A DNA stretch of 64,000 nt, taken from contig CAZBMD010000005.1 in assembly GCA_964493325.1 (NCBI GenBank), positions 30,225 through 94,224 on the forward strand. Reading direction: 5' to 3'. The translations under genes were made by a program, and so were the position numbers. Source of the DNA: CAZBMD01 sp964493325. GTDB lineage: Bacteria > Babelota > Babeliae > Babelales > RVW-14. Below the pieces are notes generated by a model. That model worked only from the letters and a program-made list of their open reading frames with translations. It was not told the origin of the DNA and did not search any database. Numbering within the stretch: the stretch's first letter is position 1; every line of letters starts with the position of its first letter. Of this stretch, positions 18,289 to 27,124 are shown piece by piece.

Positions 18289-19045
18289 CACAAAAAAATT
18301 ACTACAAATTTCACCAATTATTCTTGCAGGGCTTAGTCTTGCACTAATCAAAATGACGTTTGCAACGATAGGGCTGACAAAAACATTTATTATTTTTTCA
18401 TCAAAGCTTTTTATTTTGCCACCACTCGGAGCACTTGTTTCGTTGCAGCACATGCCTTTTATTGCTGGTCTATTTTTAGCCTTCAAATTTTTTATGGCAG
18501 GAAATGCCTTGTCCTTGGCAGGGCTACCAACATTATGCTCGCTACTTTCATGGGCTAGTGCAACACATGAAAAAAATAGAGCTACTGATCTTATAGATTT
18601 TGTAATGCACGTTCTACTCCCACTCACCTGCATGGCCATTTTTATTTGTCATCCGGCCGTGGGAAGTGGATGGGTTTATGCGCTATATTGGCTCATTCCG
18701 CTTGCAGCTTATGCAGCCCGCACATTTTTTGATATCCGTTCAATCTTTACCATTGCTCTTGCAAGCTCATTTGTTGCACACGCCGTTGGAACCATTATCT
18801 GGCTTTTTTGTGTTCCATCAACCGCAAACACCTGGATCTGCCTACTCCCAATTGTAGCTGTTGAGCGCATCGGGCTTGCGGCTGGAAATTCACTCGTTTA
18901 TGCCGCGCTCTATTTCATCTTGCCTTCGAAAATCAAATCTTGGAGAGGCTTACGATCTGATGGCTCTTCGCCCTTTTGCATCTCTGCCGGAAGATCTTCT
19001 ACCAAACCAGGGCAGCCAACAGCAAACATTACATCAACGCAATAA
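18278..19045 (+). CDS. Multi-pass membrane protein in the thyA-folA operon
   Basis: 255 aa from ATG 18278, overlapping folA by 11 bp. About six hydrophobic helices cover residues 8-220, with small loops and few charges. This resembles the compact S-component fold of ECF-type vitamin transporters, and the neighbours suggest folate or nucleoside uptake, but no diagnostic motif was found. From about residue 215 (S-W-R-G-L-R-S-D-G) the protein becomes polar and low-complexity, and this stretch is encoded antisense to the nitroreductase gene over 136 bp. The original stop codon may therefore have been lost and the tail be read-through. Function unknown. Confidence 0.6.
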   Translation: MNINTKKLLQISPIILAGLSLALIKMTFATIGLTKTFIIFSSKLFILPPLGALVSLQHMPFIAGLFLAFKFFMAGNALSLAGLPTLCSLLSWASATHEKNRATDLIDFVMHVLLPLTCMAIFICHPAVGSGWVYALYWLIPLAAYAARTFFDIRSIFTIALASSFVAHAVGTIIWLFCVPSTANTWICLLPIVAVERIGLAAGNSLVYAALYFILPSKIKSWRGLRSDGSSPFCISAGRSSTKPGQPTANITSTQ

Positions 19046-19482
19046 TCATCAGTAAGCTCAAGTACACGGTGGGCTTTGTCATAATCAAAGCCTTCCATGC
19101 CATGCACAACAAGACCATCAAGACTCCCTTGCAAAGCAATGCTTATCCAAGCAGCTCCAGCATCAAATGAATGAGTGCGGCAAGGTTTGCCATTAAACTC
19201 AAATGTTTTTTTAGATATAACCGCCACAAGAGCTGCCGCATTTTTTGCCCACGATTGATTAAACGGGACAAGTAATGAAAATAAATTATCCCATGCTGGT
19301 GTTTGTCGATGAGCATAAATAAAACGCCATGGTTGAGCATTGTAAGACGATGGCGCCCATCGACCCGCCTCTAAAAGCGTTAAAAGTTTTTCATGTGTAA
19401 TCGCTTGCCCCGACATGGCACGCGGCGATGTACGCTTTAAAAATAGATCATTAATTGGATGCGTTGCTTTACGTTTATTCAT
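18910..19482 (-). CDS. Nitroreductase-family flavoprotein
   Basis: 190 aa from ATG 19482; two further in-frame ATGs and a TTG lie just upstream, but AAAGGG gives proper spacing only to the last ATG. Family signatures are the N-terminal F-L-K-R-T-S-P-R-A, E-A-G-R-W-A-P-S-S-Y-N-A-Q-P-W-R-F (FMN phosphate binding), W-A-K-N-A-A-A-L-V-A-V and the C-terminal F-A-V-G-C-P-G. These enzymes use NAD(P)H and FMN to reduce quinones or nitro compounds. The start overlaps the stop of the upstream exported gene by 8 bp. It converges with and overlaps the 3' end of the membrane protein gene. Confidence 0.85.
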   Translation of the reverse strand: MNKRKATHPINDLFLKRTSPRAMSGQAITHEKLLTLLEAGRWAPSSYNAQPWRFIYAHRQTPAWDNLFSLLVPFNQSWAKNAAALVAVISKKTFEFNGKPCRTHSFDAGAAWISIALQGSLDGLVVHGMEGFDYDKAHRVLELTDDYCVDVMFAVGCPGLVEDLPAEMQKGEEPSDRKPLQDLIFEGKMK

Positions 19483-20953
19483 CATCATCCCTTTCAATTT
19501 TTTCTTTCATAAAAGCCGGCTTTTTTTTAAGCGCAGCACGAATTCTTTGAGAACTTGTCAGTTGATTACTCTGACGTCGAGCCACTTTTTTTCTGTTACT
19601 TTTCGCATGGGGCTGCTTTTTGCCACGAGTAAAACGATCAAGCTTACTTCTAACCGGTCGTTTTTTAATCGGACGAACTGGGGTCGTCGCAGGCTCAGCC
19701 TCTTTTTCATCCACCTGAGGCACCACAACAGGCTGCGGTACAGGCTCTGGTTCAGCAGGTACTACATGAGTTTCGGGTTGAGCGGGAATCATGGGATGCA
19801 ATTCAACCGGTGGAACTATGGGCTCCAACACAGGCTTTGGTTGAGGAGCTGGTTCTGCATGAGGTTGCACAGCAACAGGAGGTTCTGGATTTATAACAAT
19901 TTTACTGAACGTTAAAGGATTGCCCCCTCCACCAATTCCGACGTATTTTAGTTCTTTTGCAATCGCCCCATCAATATCAACCTGTGCAATCAACTGTAAC
20001 CCAACGTCTTTGCCTTTTCCAAAGCTTATCGTAGAACCTTCGAGCATAATCCAGAATTGAGAACCCTCTGGCGTAGTAACAAGCGACTGAGGCTCATTTT
20101 TTGCTTCAAATAATTTTTTCTCACCAGCAAAAATAGCTGTTACGGTATTTCCCTCTTGCCCGATCATAATACGCACAATAGCAGGATTCAGCTTTTTTTC
20201 CGTAGAAAGAACAATAAAAATATTATTTTCACCAGCAACTTTTATCTGAAATTTCAGCTTACCTGGTGTAAAATCCCAGTTATCGTGAAATAAAATTCTA
20301 TTTTTTTTATGCACTGCAGGGATAAATGAAAATGAAGATCCACCAGGATTTATATCGCCAGGAACAGGCTTGATGACCTCAATCTCTAACCGTGCAGCAT
20401 TTTCTGAAAGTACTGTAGCTTGCGCATTGCCCAGCGATGAAAAATAGAGAAATCGTCCGGTGCCAAAATTTTGTAATATCACCGATGACAAACTCGAAGC
20501 ATCTTTGGGTTTTATAACCCACTGCTCAGTTTGATCACTAAAATTTTCTGTTTTTTTTCCAATTCGTACCGATGCCGACGCAGCATCGTCATACATGTTG
20601 TTCCAACCATTTATTTTAAATCCAAACAACTCTTTATTCTTGTCAGCACGCATGATAAAAAAATGACAATGCGGATCTTTGGCAAAATTCCCAGGCTTGA
20701 GTTTAAGATTCTGCCCGTCAAAATATACATATGCAGGGTTTTCTTGATCTGAAGATTTTAGAGCAACCAACGTTCCTGCTGGAAGCAAGTCATGCATTGG
20801 ATAGTGTTTGACATCAATTTTTGAAACAAATTGCTGAGATTTTTCTAAAGGAGAACTTCGAGCAAAAAGAAAAAGGGTCAAAGAAAAAAACAGAATCATG
20901 ACAAAGCATGCTGCAGGAAAACAGCACCGGCAAAAATCTTTGAGAAATTTCAT
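19475..20953 (-). CDS. Exported trefoil/FAMeT-like protein with basic tail
   Basis: 492 aa from ATG 20953 (AAAGGGGG upstream). A hydrophobic anchor lies at about 14-31. A beta-rich, trefoil-like region covers about 55-195 (L-P-A-G-T-L-V-A-L-K-S and repeated aromatic turns). A region at 209-355 has the layout of the farnesoic-acid-methyltransferase-like domain (PF12248): F-H-D-N-W, a V-R-I-M-I-G-Q-E-G-N block, F-W-I-M-L-E-G, S-F-G-K-G and Y-V-G-I-G-G-G. A Pro/Glu/Val stalk follows at about 358-425, then an Arg/Lys-rich end. It shares its central domains with the proteins from 22063, 32299 and 45215. It is last in a minus-strand run and overlaps the nitroreductase start. Role inferred: surface or secreted binding protein. 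Confidence 0.7.
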   Translation of the reverse strand: MKFLKDFCRCCFPAACFVMILFFSLTLFLFARSSPLEKSQQFVSKIDVKHYPMHDLLPAGTLVALKSSDQENPAYVYFDGQNLKLKPGNFAKDPHCHFFIMRADKNKELFGFKINGWNNMYDDAASASVRIGKKTENFSDQTEQWVIKPKDASSLSSVILQNFGTGRFLYFSSLGNAQATVLSENAARLEIEVIKPVPGDINPGGSSFSFIPAVHKKNRILFHDNWDFTPGKLKFQIKVAGENNIFIVLSTEKKLNPAIVRIMIGQEGNTVTAIFAGEKKLFEAKNEPQSLVTTPEGSQFWIMLEGSTISFGKGKDVGLQLIAQVDIDGAIAKELKYVGIGGGGNPLTFSKIVINPEPPVAVQPHAEPAPQPKPVLEPIVPPVELHPMIPAQPETHVVPAEPEPVPQPVVVPQVDEKEAEPATTPVRPIKKRPVRSKLDRFTRGKKQPHAKSNRKKVARRQSNQLTSSQRIRAALKKKPAFMKEKIERDDDE

Positions 20954-20969
20954 AACGTCCCCCTTTACA

Positions 20970-21002
20970 AAAATTGGGTCCTTGTGCAAAGGACCCAATT
21001 TT
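20970..21002 (-). terminator. Rho-independent terminator
   Basis: A 14-bp perfect stem (AAAATTGGGTCCTT and its complement) with a 5-nt loop lies between the stop at 21030 and the next start at 20953. The AATTTT end supplies the T-run on the minus strand. Confidence 0.7.
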
Positions 21003-21029
21003 ATGCTTCATGTAATAAATCTCTCTTTT

Positions 21030-22016
21030 TTATTTTTCAGACTCATCATCGATTTTTATAACCTTTTTTGCCGGCCGTTTGGAAACAGGTCGTTTTGTAA
21101 CACTCTTCTTAGCTGACGCTCCTTTAACAGCTGAGCTTTTTGAGCCGCGGCTTACCGGAGTTTTACGAACAGAAGACTTACGAGCAACAGGCTTTTTCTT
21201 TGCCGACTTTTTGGTCGATTTTTTAGTCGATTTTTTGGCTGCTTTTTTAGAAACCTTTTTACGCGATTTCTTTACAGGTTTTTTAGCTTTCTTTGTTGGA
21301 GCAACCACTTTTGGTTCTTCTTTTTTAATTTCAACAACAGGAGCTACAGGAACAACCGGAGCAGGCTTTTCTGGCTCTGCAGCTGGTGCTTTAGGAACCT
21401 CAGGAGCTGGCTTTACAACCACTGGTGGAGCGACAGGCTTTTTGCGCTCGAATAAAGCAACTTGTCCAGATGCACTATTAATAGCAATTGCTTTTGTTCC
21501 CTTGAGAATAACCAAAGAACCATCAATAGACGTTTCTTTCCATGCACCGTTTTCACATTGTGATAGCTTATTTTTAAACGAGCTCCACATATTTTTTGCA
21601 TCGGCAACAACAAGTGTCGACATTTTTGGCGCTCCATCTACACGGGTCACCGTATCTCCAGAGCCGCTACCTGCTTTAATAATCCGGTACAGATCATTTT
21701 TTCCATCAATCAAAAATTCTGATCCATCGTTACCCACAGCAACCCAAATTGCAGGAGGGCATGACGTCAGTATCCATCGATCATCTTGAAAGCGGTACAC
21801 TTGACCTCGGGGGTCAAGTGCAAGCATTTTATTGTTCAATCCAACGGCAACCGAGTCAAATGATAATGATGACCCTGCTACAACTTCGGTCCACGAACCG
21901 CTACCAGAAACTTTTTGCTCAACTCGAGCACACGAAACACTTTGCCCAAAGAGCAAAAGACTCAGTGCATACGATCGTGCAACCCGTTTCATTATCCACG
22001 TTATTTTTTTTAACAT
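21030..22016 (-). CDS. Exported tectonin-like protein with histone-H1-like tail
   Basis: 328 aa from ATG 22016; GAAAGGGA fits this ATG better than the one 3 bp upstream. A signal peptide ends near S-V-S-C-A. Residues about 35-195 hold short blades of the tectonin type, such as D-S-V-A-V-G-L-N-N-K-M-L-A-L-D and W-V-A-V-G-N-D-G-S-E-F. A Pro/Ala/Val linker (about 200-245) leads to a strongly basic tail (about 248-328) of K-K-S and K-K-A units. The architecture is nearly identical to the protein from 31332. It lies between two other members of the family on the same strand, 46 bp after the upstream gene. Confidence 0.7.
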   Translation of the reverse strand: MLKKITWIMKRVARSYALSLLLFGQSVSCARVEQKVSGSGSWTEVVAGSSLSFDSVAVGLNNKMLALDPRGQVYRFQDDRWILTSCPPAIWVAVGNDGSEFLIDGKNDLYRIIKAGSGSGDTVTRVDGAPKMSTLVVADAKNMWSSFKNKLSQCENGAWKETSIDGSLVILKGTKAIAINSASGQVALFERKKPVAPPVVVKPAPEVPKAPAAEPEKPAPVVPVAPVVEIKKEEPKVVAPTKKAKKPVKKSRKKVSKKAAKKSTKKSTKKSAKKKPVARKSSVRKTPVSRGSKSSAVKGASAKKSVTKRPVSKRPAKKVIKIDDESEK

Positions 22017-22062
22017 CATCGTCCCTTTCACATCAATAATCTTAACATTCATACATCACCCC

Positions 22063-25000
22063 TTATGCGTTAGATTCTGATGATGTAGATTTTGTTTCAG
22101 CGGGACTTGCACGTCTAGGTGATTTAGCGGCAGGTCTCTTGGTCGACACTGATTTTTTTACGGCAGTCTTTTTACTACGACCAGCAGATTTCTTTGTTGC
22201 CGTTTTCTTTGATGCCGTTTTCTTGCCGCGAGCTGTCGATTTTTTCTTAGCAACTTTCTTACGAGGCTTTACAACACGCTTACTCTTTGTTGGCTTTTTG
22301 GCAACAACAGGAGCTGGGGCTGCAGGCACGACAGCCGCTACTGGTTTTTCAACTTCCTTAATCACTTCTTTAATAACAGTCACTGGTTTTTCGACAATCT
22401 TTTCAACAATGACCTGTTTCTCAATCACTTTTGGTTTCACATAAACTCTATCTGGGAAATTGTACTTGATAATTTTTCCGCTCGATGTCACAGCAACCAA
22501 GGTACCATCTTGCGACATTGAGATGTGCTCTACTGGACCAAAATTATCGGTATCAATTCTAACCCAGCCCTCATGCTCTCTTTGGAAAACTGATCCAGCA
22601 TGCAACACAAAAGCATGCATACGACCTTTAACTTCTCCACCAACAAGCATATCAGCGCGCATATCTTCAAGTTTTTCACTAGATCGACCGCTTACAGCTG
22701 GTGTAATCAGCTTGCCAGATTCAATTTTAAATCCTTCAGGAAGGTTAAATGCGCCAGCTAGAGCTCTTCCTTCTGGTTTATTAATTAAGATAGAACCAAT
22801 CTTAAGCGGAACTTCGCTACCACCAAAAGCAATGTACTCAAGCTTTTGAGCAAGAATTGGATCAATTTGTACACTGCCAATTTTTTGGTCGCCAATTTTT
22901 GTACCTTGTCCAAGACTCAACACTGCATCTTTGAGCGTTATCCAAAACGCTGAAGATACTGATAAAACGCCAGCTTTGCTTGCAGCTTCAAAGAGTACCT
23001 TCTCGCCAAGCAATATTTGGATCAAGCTATTGTCATTTTTGCCAAGCAAGATACGCAACGAGGTATCAGGTGTAACCTTTGCAACTGCTGACAGCGCAAG
23101 GAAAAGATCTTCGGTTGCCTTGATATCGCTTATAACAAGCTCTAGTTCGCCAGGCACACAGCGCCAATTTTCACTAAAGAAAACTTTATTTCTACCACCA
23201 AGTGATGGAATAAAGCTGAATGACGAACCTCCAGGACGAACATCTGCTGGAACTTTTTCTATAATTTCAATCGCAAACAAAGACGCTTCGCTGTCACCCG
23301 CTGGTTCCATAATAAATTGAGGCAAGAGCATATCTGCTTTGTCTCCAAATATTGATTTCTTACGAAGAGGGTTTACATCACGATCAAATGCAGTCCATGC
23401 TTTTCCAAGAGCCCACGCTTCTGAAGGGAAGCACAAGTTACCTGTTGAAAGTCTGCTTTGAATGAAACCTGTAAGCTGATTTGGGTCAACAGGCTTGAAC
23501 ATCCAATGTTCTCCTGGGTGACCAAAATTAACAGATTTTCTACCAAATTTTACCGAGTGTGATTCAGCTTCTGCTCCAAGGGTCAAACCTTGTTCTGTCA
23601 TAAATCCAACCCAATAATCTTGACGCAAAATATAAAATGCTTCTTTTGCAGATCCTACACGAACATCCCCGTTAGGAGCCACGCTCACATACCCTGGAGC
23701 CGCTTTATTCAGAGATTTTATTGCAACCAAGGTTCCCGCTTGCAACATATCAAGAGCAGGAGAAGATTTTGCTAGAGGATCTTCTGGACGAGAAACAATC
23801 TCAATAGTCAAAGTTTCATACGTTTTTTTTGGAGCAGGCTTACCCGTATGATCACGCGTCATAGCTTTGCCACCATTTGACCATGAGTCACTTTTTGATC
23901 GAACACTCAAATAACCACCGGTCAGGCGGCTCTTAAGCCCAGATTTTTCAAGCTCTCCATCAAGCGTAAAGTGCTGAGCTTTTGCCGAGTCTGCATAAAA
24001 TTCATCACCTGCAAAGGTCAACCCAAACGCAGCGTCGGCGCGCAAGAGTTTTCCATTGTATTCAAAACCAATGTAGGGGCCAAAACGCTTAACACGCAAT
24101 TGACAGTTTTTATCACTTCGATTTTTACCAGTTGGCATCAAAGAGCCATCATCTTGCACGCACAAATAGCGGCTTGAACCTGGACTGCTTTTGCCAGATC
24201 GTATTGCAATAGTTGAACCATCTGAAAGTTCATGCAACATTGCTGCAACGGCAACATTTGCAGGTAAGTCTGCTATTTTCTCTTCAAGCGGCGCATTTGG
24301 CCTGCTTGCAACACGTGCCATTGTCTGCGGAGCAGCTGCTGCTAGTTGTGCAGCTGGAGCTTGAAGCGCACCTTCTTTAAGCTCACGCAACTGTTTGCGG
24401 TAACCATCGATCTTATTCAAAAATTTGCTAAGGCCTGGAATTTTTGCAATTTTTGCGCCAATAAAGCCCTTAATTTCACTCAAGAAACTTTGAGATAGTT
24501 GCCCAATTTCTTTTTCAAGATCCTTTGTTATAGTATCTTGCAAACGTCTAAAATCTGGCATGTATTGGTTGATAATTGCAGTAGCAACACCTGAAATCTG
24601 CGGAGTTTGTAGCGGTTTTGCAAGATCATGCAGCTTATCTTTAAGCTTGGATGCTGCAACGTCTTGCAAATCAAGAAGCGCTTCTTGAACATCTTGAGAC
24701 TGCTTCATCAAATCTTTTTTACCAAAACCAGCAAGCTTATCGTTCATTGCTTTAAAACGTCCATACGCATCACCAATCGATTTGAGCGAAAGGCTGTTTG
24801 GTGAGCTCTCCATTGATTTTACAAAAGTCATCAGGTCATCAATAAACGGCTGAATGGTTGATCGTTGAGAAGAATTCAGCTCTCCGGTACGTTTGATTAC
24901 ATCTTTTAATTGATTTTCGATTTCAGCAATAGCGCTTGCCTTGATCCCCGACAAAGGCGCAGCTAGAGAGTCTAACTTACTTTCCAACTGAGAGGTACAC

Positions 25001-25176
25001 AGCTGAATAACGGACTGCCTTACTGAAAGCGCTTGGCTTGCCGAAGCCGCCGTAGGTGCCCCTTCAGCTGCAAACAGAGTCCCATAAAACCAATACCCCA
25101 CACCAGCACAAAGTCCAGCTACAGCTAAAACATGCACAAGGCTGCTTTTTGGCTGCAAATTTTTCTTGATTCCCAT
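22063..25176 (-). CDS. Large exported multidomain protein: coiled coil, two trefoil-like, FAMeT-like, tectonin blade, basic tail
   Basis: 1037 aa. A hydrophobic segment lies at about 13-35, followed by a helical region at 60-290 rich in heptad Leu/Ala. Two beta-trefoil-like units follow (about 315-470 and 480-640), each starting like D-G-S-T-I-A-I-R-S or A-G-T-L-V-A-I-K-S. A FAMeT-like domain (about 665-800) has F-F-S-E-N-W, R-I-L-L-G-K-N-D-N, F-W-I-T-L and Y-I-A-F-G-G. One or two tectonin blades (about 835-900), a valine/lysine stalk and a basic tail (about 960-1037) complete it. AGAGGAAG precedes the ATG. It is the first gene of the 25-19.5 kb minus-strand run. The trefoil and FAMeT repeats suggest binding to sugars or proteins outside the cell; no catalytic motif was seen. 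Confidence 0.7.
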   Translation of the reverse strand: MGIKKNLQPKSSLVHVLAVAGLCAGVGYWFYGTLFAAEGAPTAASASQALSVRQSVIQLCTSQLESKLDSLAAPLSGIKASAIAEIENQLKDVIKRTGELNSSQRSTIQPFIDDLMTFVKSMESSPNSLSLKSIGDAYGRFKAMNDKLAGFGKKDLMKQSQDVQEALLDLQDVAASKLKDKLHDLAKPLQTPQISGVATAIINQYMPDFRRLQDTITKDLEKEIGQLSQSFLSEIKGFIGAKIAKIPGLSKFLNKIDGYRKQLRELKEGALQAPAAQLAAAAPQTMARVASRPNAPLEEKIADLPANVAVAAMLHELSDGSTIAIRSGKSSPGSSRYLCVQDDGSLMPTGKNRSDKNCQLRVKRFGPYIGFEYNGKLLRADAAFGLTFAGDEFYADSAKAQHFTLDGELEKSGLKSRLTGGYLSVRSKSDSWSNGGKAMTRDHTGKPAPKKTYETLTIEIVSRPEDPLAKSSPALDMLQAGTLVAIKSLNKAAPGYVSVAPNGDVRVGSAKEAFYILRQDYWVGFMTEQGLTLGAEAESHSVKFGRKSVNFGHPGEHWMFKPVDPNQLTGFIQSRLSTGNLCFPSEAWALGKAWTAFDRDVNPLRKKSIFGDKADMLLPQFIMEPAGDSEASLFAIEIIEKVPADVRPGGSSFSFIPSLGGRNKVFFSENWRCVPGELELVISDIKATEDLFLALSAVAKVTPDTSLRILLGKNDNSLIQILLGEKVLFEAASKAGVLSVSSAFWITLKDAVLSLGQGTKIGDQKIGSVQIDPILAQKLEYIAFGGSEVPLKIGSILINKPEGRALAGAFNLPEGFKIESGKLITPAVSGRSSEKLEDMRADMLVGGEVKGRMHAFVLHAGSVFQREHEGWVRIDTDNFGPVEHISMSQDGTLVAVTSSGKIIKYNFPDRVYVKPKVIEKQVIVEKIVEKPVTVIKEVIKEVEKPVAAVVPAAPAPVVAKKPTKSKRVVKPRKKVAKKKSTARGKKTASKKTATKKSAGRSKKTAVKKSVSTKRPAAKSPRRASPAETKSTSSESNA

Positions 25177-25590
25177 ACGCTTCCTCTCCCTTTTTTTGAT
25201 AATTATTAGGAAAAATATCTATTCCTACCTTTTTATAAAATACAATTCATCACTTTTGAATATATCACAACACATGTAGCAAAAGTCAATATATTTTCGA
25301 TTTGTAATAATAAACAGGCGTAATTACAAAATTGCTCCGTATCCCCAAAGAGCAAAAAACTTTTGCGTCTTATTCATCCAGTAAGCATGAATCATCATGG
25401 CAGATCAATAAATTGTAAAAACAGATGCAATTCTTCTGCAGTATCAAAGTCCATTTTAGGAATATGGCAGTGCCGCCAACTTGCTAAAAAATGGATCTCA
25501 AAAACCCTTGTTTCAATTGATTTTTCCCCCAATTTTTCTATCATAAGCAACAGTTTAGTATTTTAAAAAAAATATCAGGTTGAGAACAAA
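25177..25590. other. 414-bp divergent intergenic region
   Basis: AT-rich region between the 1037-aa protein gene (minus) and the first KKKRRKK membrane protein gene (plus). On the minus strand TTGACT lies at 25284-25289, with an AT-rich -10 candidate about 17 bp further on, a possible promoter for the large gene. A 49-codon minus-strand ORF at 25395-25544 is listed separately. Nothing else is recognised. Confidence 0.4.
25395..25544 (-). CDS. Possible small protein (49 aa), uncertain
   Basis: ATG 25544 to TGA 25395. The translation looks protein-like: mixed charge, three aromatics and a C-terminal helix F-D-T-A-E-E-L-H-L-F-L-Q-F-I-D. It has no clear ribosome-binding site and no recognised homologue. 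It may be a remnant or chance ORF. Confidence 0.22.
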   Translation of the reverse strand: MIEKLGEKSIETRVFEIHFLASWRHCHIPKMDFDTAEELHLFLQFIDLP

Positions 25591-26325
25591 TTGTTTAAAA
25601 AATTAATCATCGCCGCTCTAGCCATCTCTTTAGCAGCTCATTCTCTTTATTGCTCAAATACTGAACTAAAAAATGAGGCCTTAGATCAACAGGAATCAGA
25701 ATCAGAAGAACAAGCAAAAATAGACGCTAAAAAGAAGCGTCGGAAAAAAATTATCATTGCGATAGCAATTACTTCAGCACTTGCTGCAATTGGAGGAACT
25801 CTTGCAATGGCAAATTTCATGCCAGGATATTGCCCAACCATCGTCCGAAAATACGTTCCAAATGCTTTTATCAACGAAACGGCACAAAAATCCTATCAAA
25901 TCATAGACATCGACAATTCGATCAATAATAAAATTGTCGCATGCAGCAAAGTACTACAAACCGCAACTATGAAAAGGTTCGATCATCTGAGCAAGGAGGA
26001 ACAGCAGTCAGCGATAGATCTGATCAAAAAAGAATGCAGTAAATTTTTGTGTATGAGTATTAAAGAAAAATTAACCTTATTTAAAGATAATCTTGATAAA
26101 GTAGAAGCGGACCTTGAAGAGTCTCAACACGTACTTCAAGGCTTTGAAGAAGATGCCAAAACATATGCAAAAAACAATGACTTTTTAATGGAGCAACCTA
26201 TCGCCGATACAAAAAAGCACATCACATACCTTACAACACTAAAATCGTGCTTAAAAAAAGCATGCCCAGAAGTCGATAGCCTTAAAAAAAAATATGACGA
26301 TCTACAGATAAAAAACCAAACCTAG
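25591..26325 (+). CDS. Small membrane protein of the tandem KKKRRKK family, copy 1
   Basis: 244 aa from a TTG start (aligned with the ATG of copy 3, which begins M-F-K-K-L-I). A signal-like helix at 1-20 is followed by an acidic linker, the basic run K-K-K-R-R-K-K, then a membrane helix at about 54-76 and the shared block N-F-M-P-G-Y-C-P-T-I-V-R-K-Y-V-P. The rest is charged and helical, possibly coiled coil, with several cysteines. Two homologues follow directly. Family and function are not recognised. The layout suggests an exported protein with a single-pass anchor and an extracytoplasmic or cytoplasmic helical domain. Confidence 0.65.
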   Translation: MFKKLIIAALAISLAAHSLYCSNTELKNEALDQQESESEEQAKIDAKKKRRKKIIIAIAITSALAAIGGTLAMANFMPGYCPTIVRKYVPNAFINETAQKSYQIIDIDNSINNKIVACSKVLQTATMKRFDHLSKEEQQSAIDLIKKECSKFLCMSIKEKLTLFKDNLDKVEADLEESQHVLQGFEEDAKTYAKNNDFLMEQPIADTKKHITYLTTLKSCLKKACPEVDSLKKKYDDLQIKNQT

Positions 26326-26345
26326 ATAAAAAATAAGGAAATTTG

Positions 26346-27062
26346 ATGCTAAAAAAACTACTCTCATTCACTTTAATATTCACTCTTGCAACGCAAGTAA
26401 CTTTCGGCTCACAGCCAGAATTGACCATCAGCTCGCCTGCTGCAAAAAAGCAGCAAGCTACAAATCGAAAAAAGAAAATAATTATTGCGACGGCAGTCAC
26501 AGCTGCTGCTGTAGTTGGCACCGCCATTGTTGTAGCAAACGTTGCTCCTGAGCATTATCCTAAAGTACTTAAAAAATACACACCCACGTGGCTCCTCAGG
26601 AAAGACGCGCGCACTTTTTTTGAGCAGGGCGAAAGCGTGCATGATCTAGAGACAAACGAACCCTCAACAAATACCACTGTCAACGAACAAGAACTTCAAT
26701 ATGAAGACTTGGAGACTCTCATTGGCACGCTAAAAAATGAAATAATAACCCTGTCTCAAGCCCCTGGTGCAGACAGACAACTTTGTAATCACCTTAATGA
26801 TCAGCTTTCATACTCACTCTCTTATCAAAAAAGTCTGAACGAGAAACCAAATAACTCCAACTTTGCATCGTCTCTGAGCAGACACTTAAAAAATTCGTTA
26901 CAAGACATTGATACACTCAAGCAAAATAACAACTCCGCCCAATTTATGAACCTTGTAAACCAACTAGCTCCACAAATGAAAACGATTGCGATGAATCTTG
27001 ATAATACATACGGAAAAAATGAAAATTATTGGCTCGGACACAAGCCTCTGACAAAAAAATAG
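26346..27062 (+). CDS. Small membrane protein of the tandem KKKRRKK family, copy 2
   Basis: 238 aa from ATG 26346 (AAGGAA upstream; the TTG at 26343 is too close). It has a signal peptide, a basic stretch N-R-K-K-K-I-I-I-A-T-A-V-T leading into a membrane helix, and the block A-P-E-H-Y-P-K-V-L-K-K-Y-T-P-T-W-L corresponding to that of copies 1 and 3. The C-terminal 150 residues are helical and diverge strongly from the neighbours. It starts 20 bp after copy 1 and is probably in the same transcript. No known domain was recognised. Confidence 0.65.
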   Translation: MLKKLLSFTLIFTLATQVTFGSQPELTISSPAAKKQQATNRKKKIIIATAVTAAAVVGTAIVVANVAPEHYPKVLKKYTPTWLLRKDARTFFEQGESVHDLETNEPSTNTTVNEQELQYEDLETLIGTLKNEIITLSQAPGADRQLCNHLNDQLSYSLSYQKSLNEKPNNSNFASSLSRHLKNSLQDIDTLKQNNNSAQFMNLVNQLAPQMKTIAMNLDNTYGKNENYWLGHKPLTKK

Positions 27063-27124
27063 TACTAACGTCATTGTGACAACAATATTTTTATTACAAT
27101 CTAGAAGAAAAAGTTAGGAAAACA

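Noticed and set aside
21079..21789. Long plus-strand ORF opposite a basic tail
   Set aside because: It is the antisense of a Lys/Ala/Ser-rich tail. GC-rich third positions in AAG/GCT codons keep the reverse frame open. Similar shadows lie at 31381-31824 and 41726-42388.
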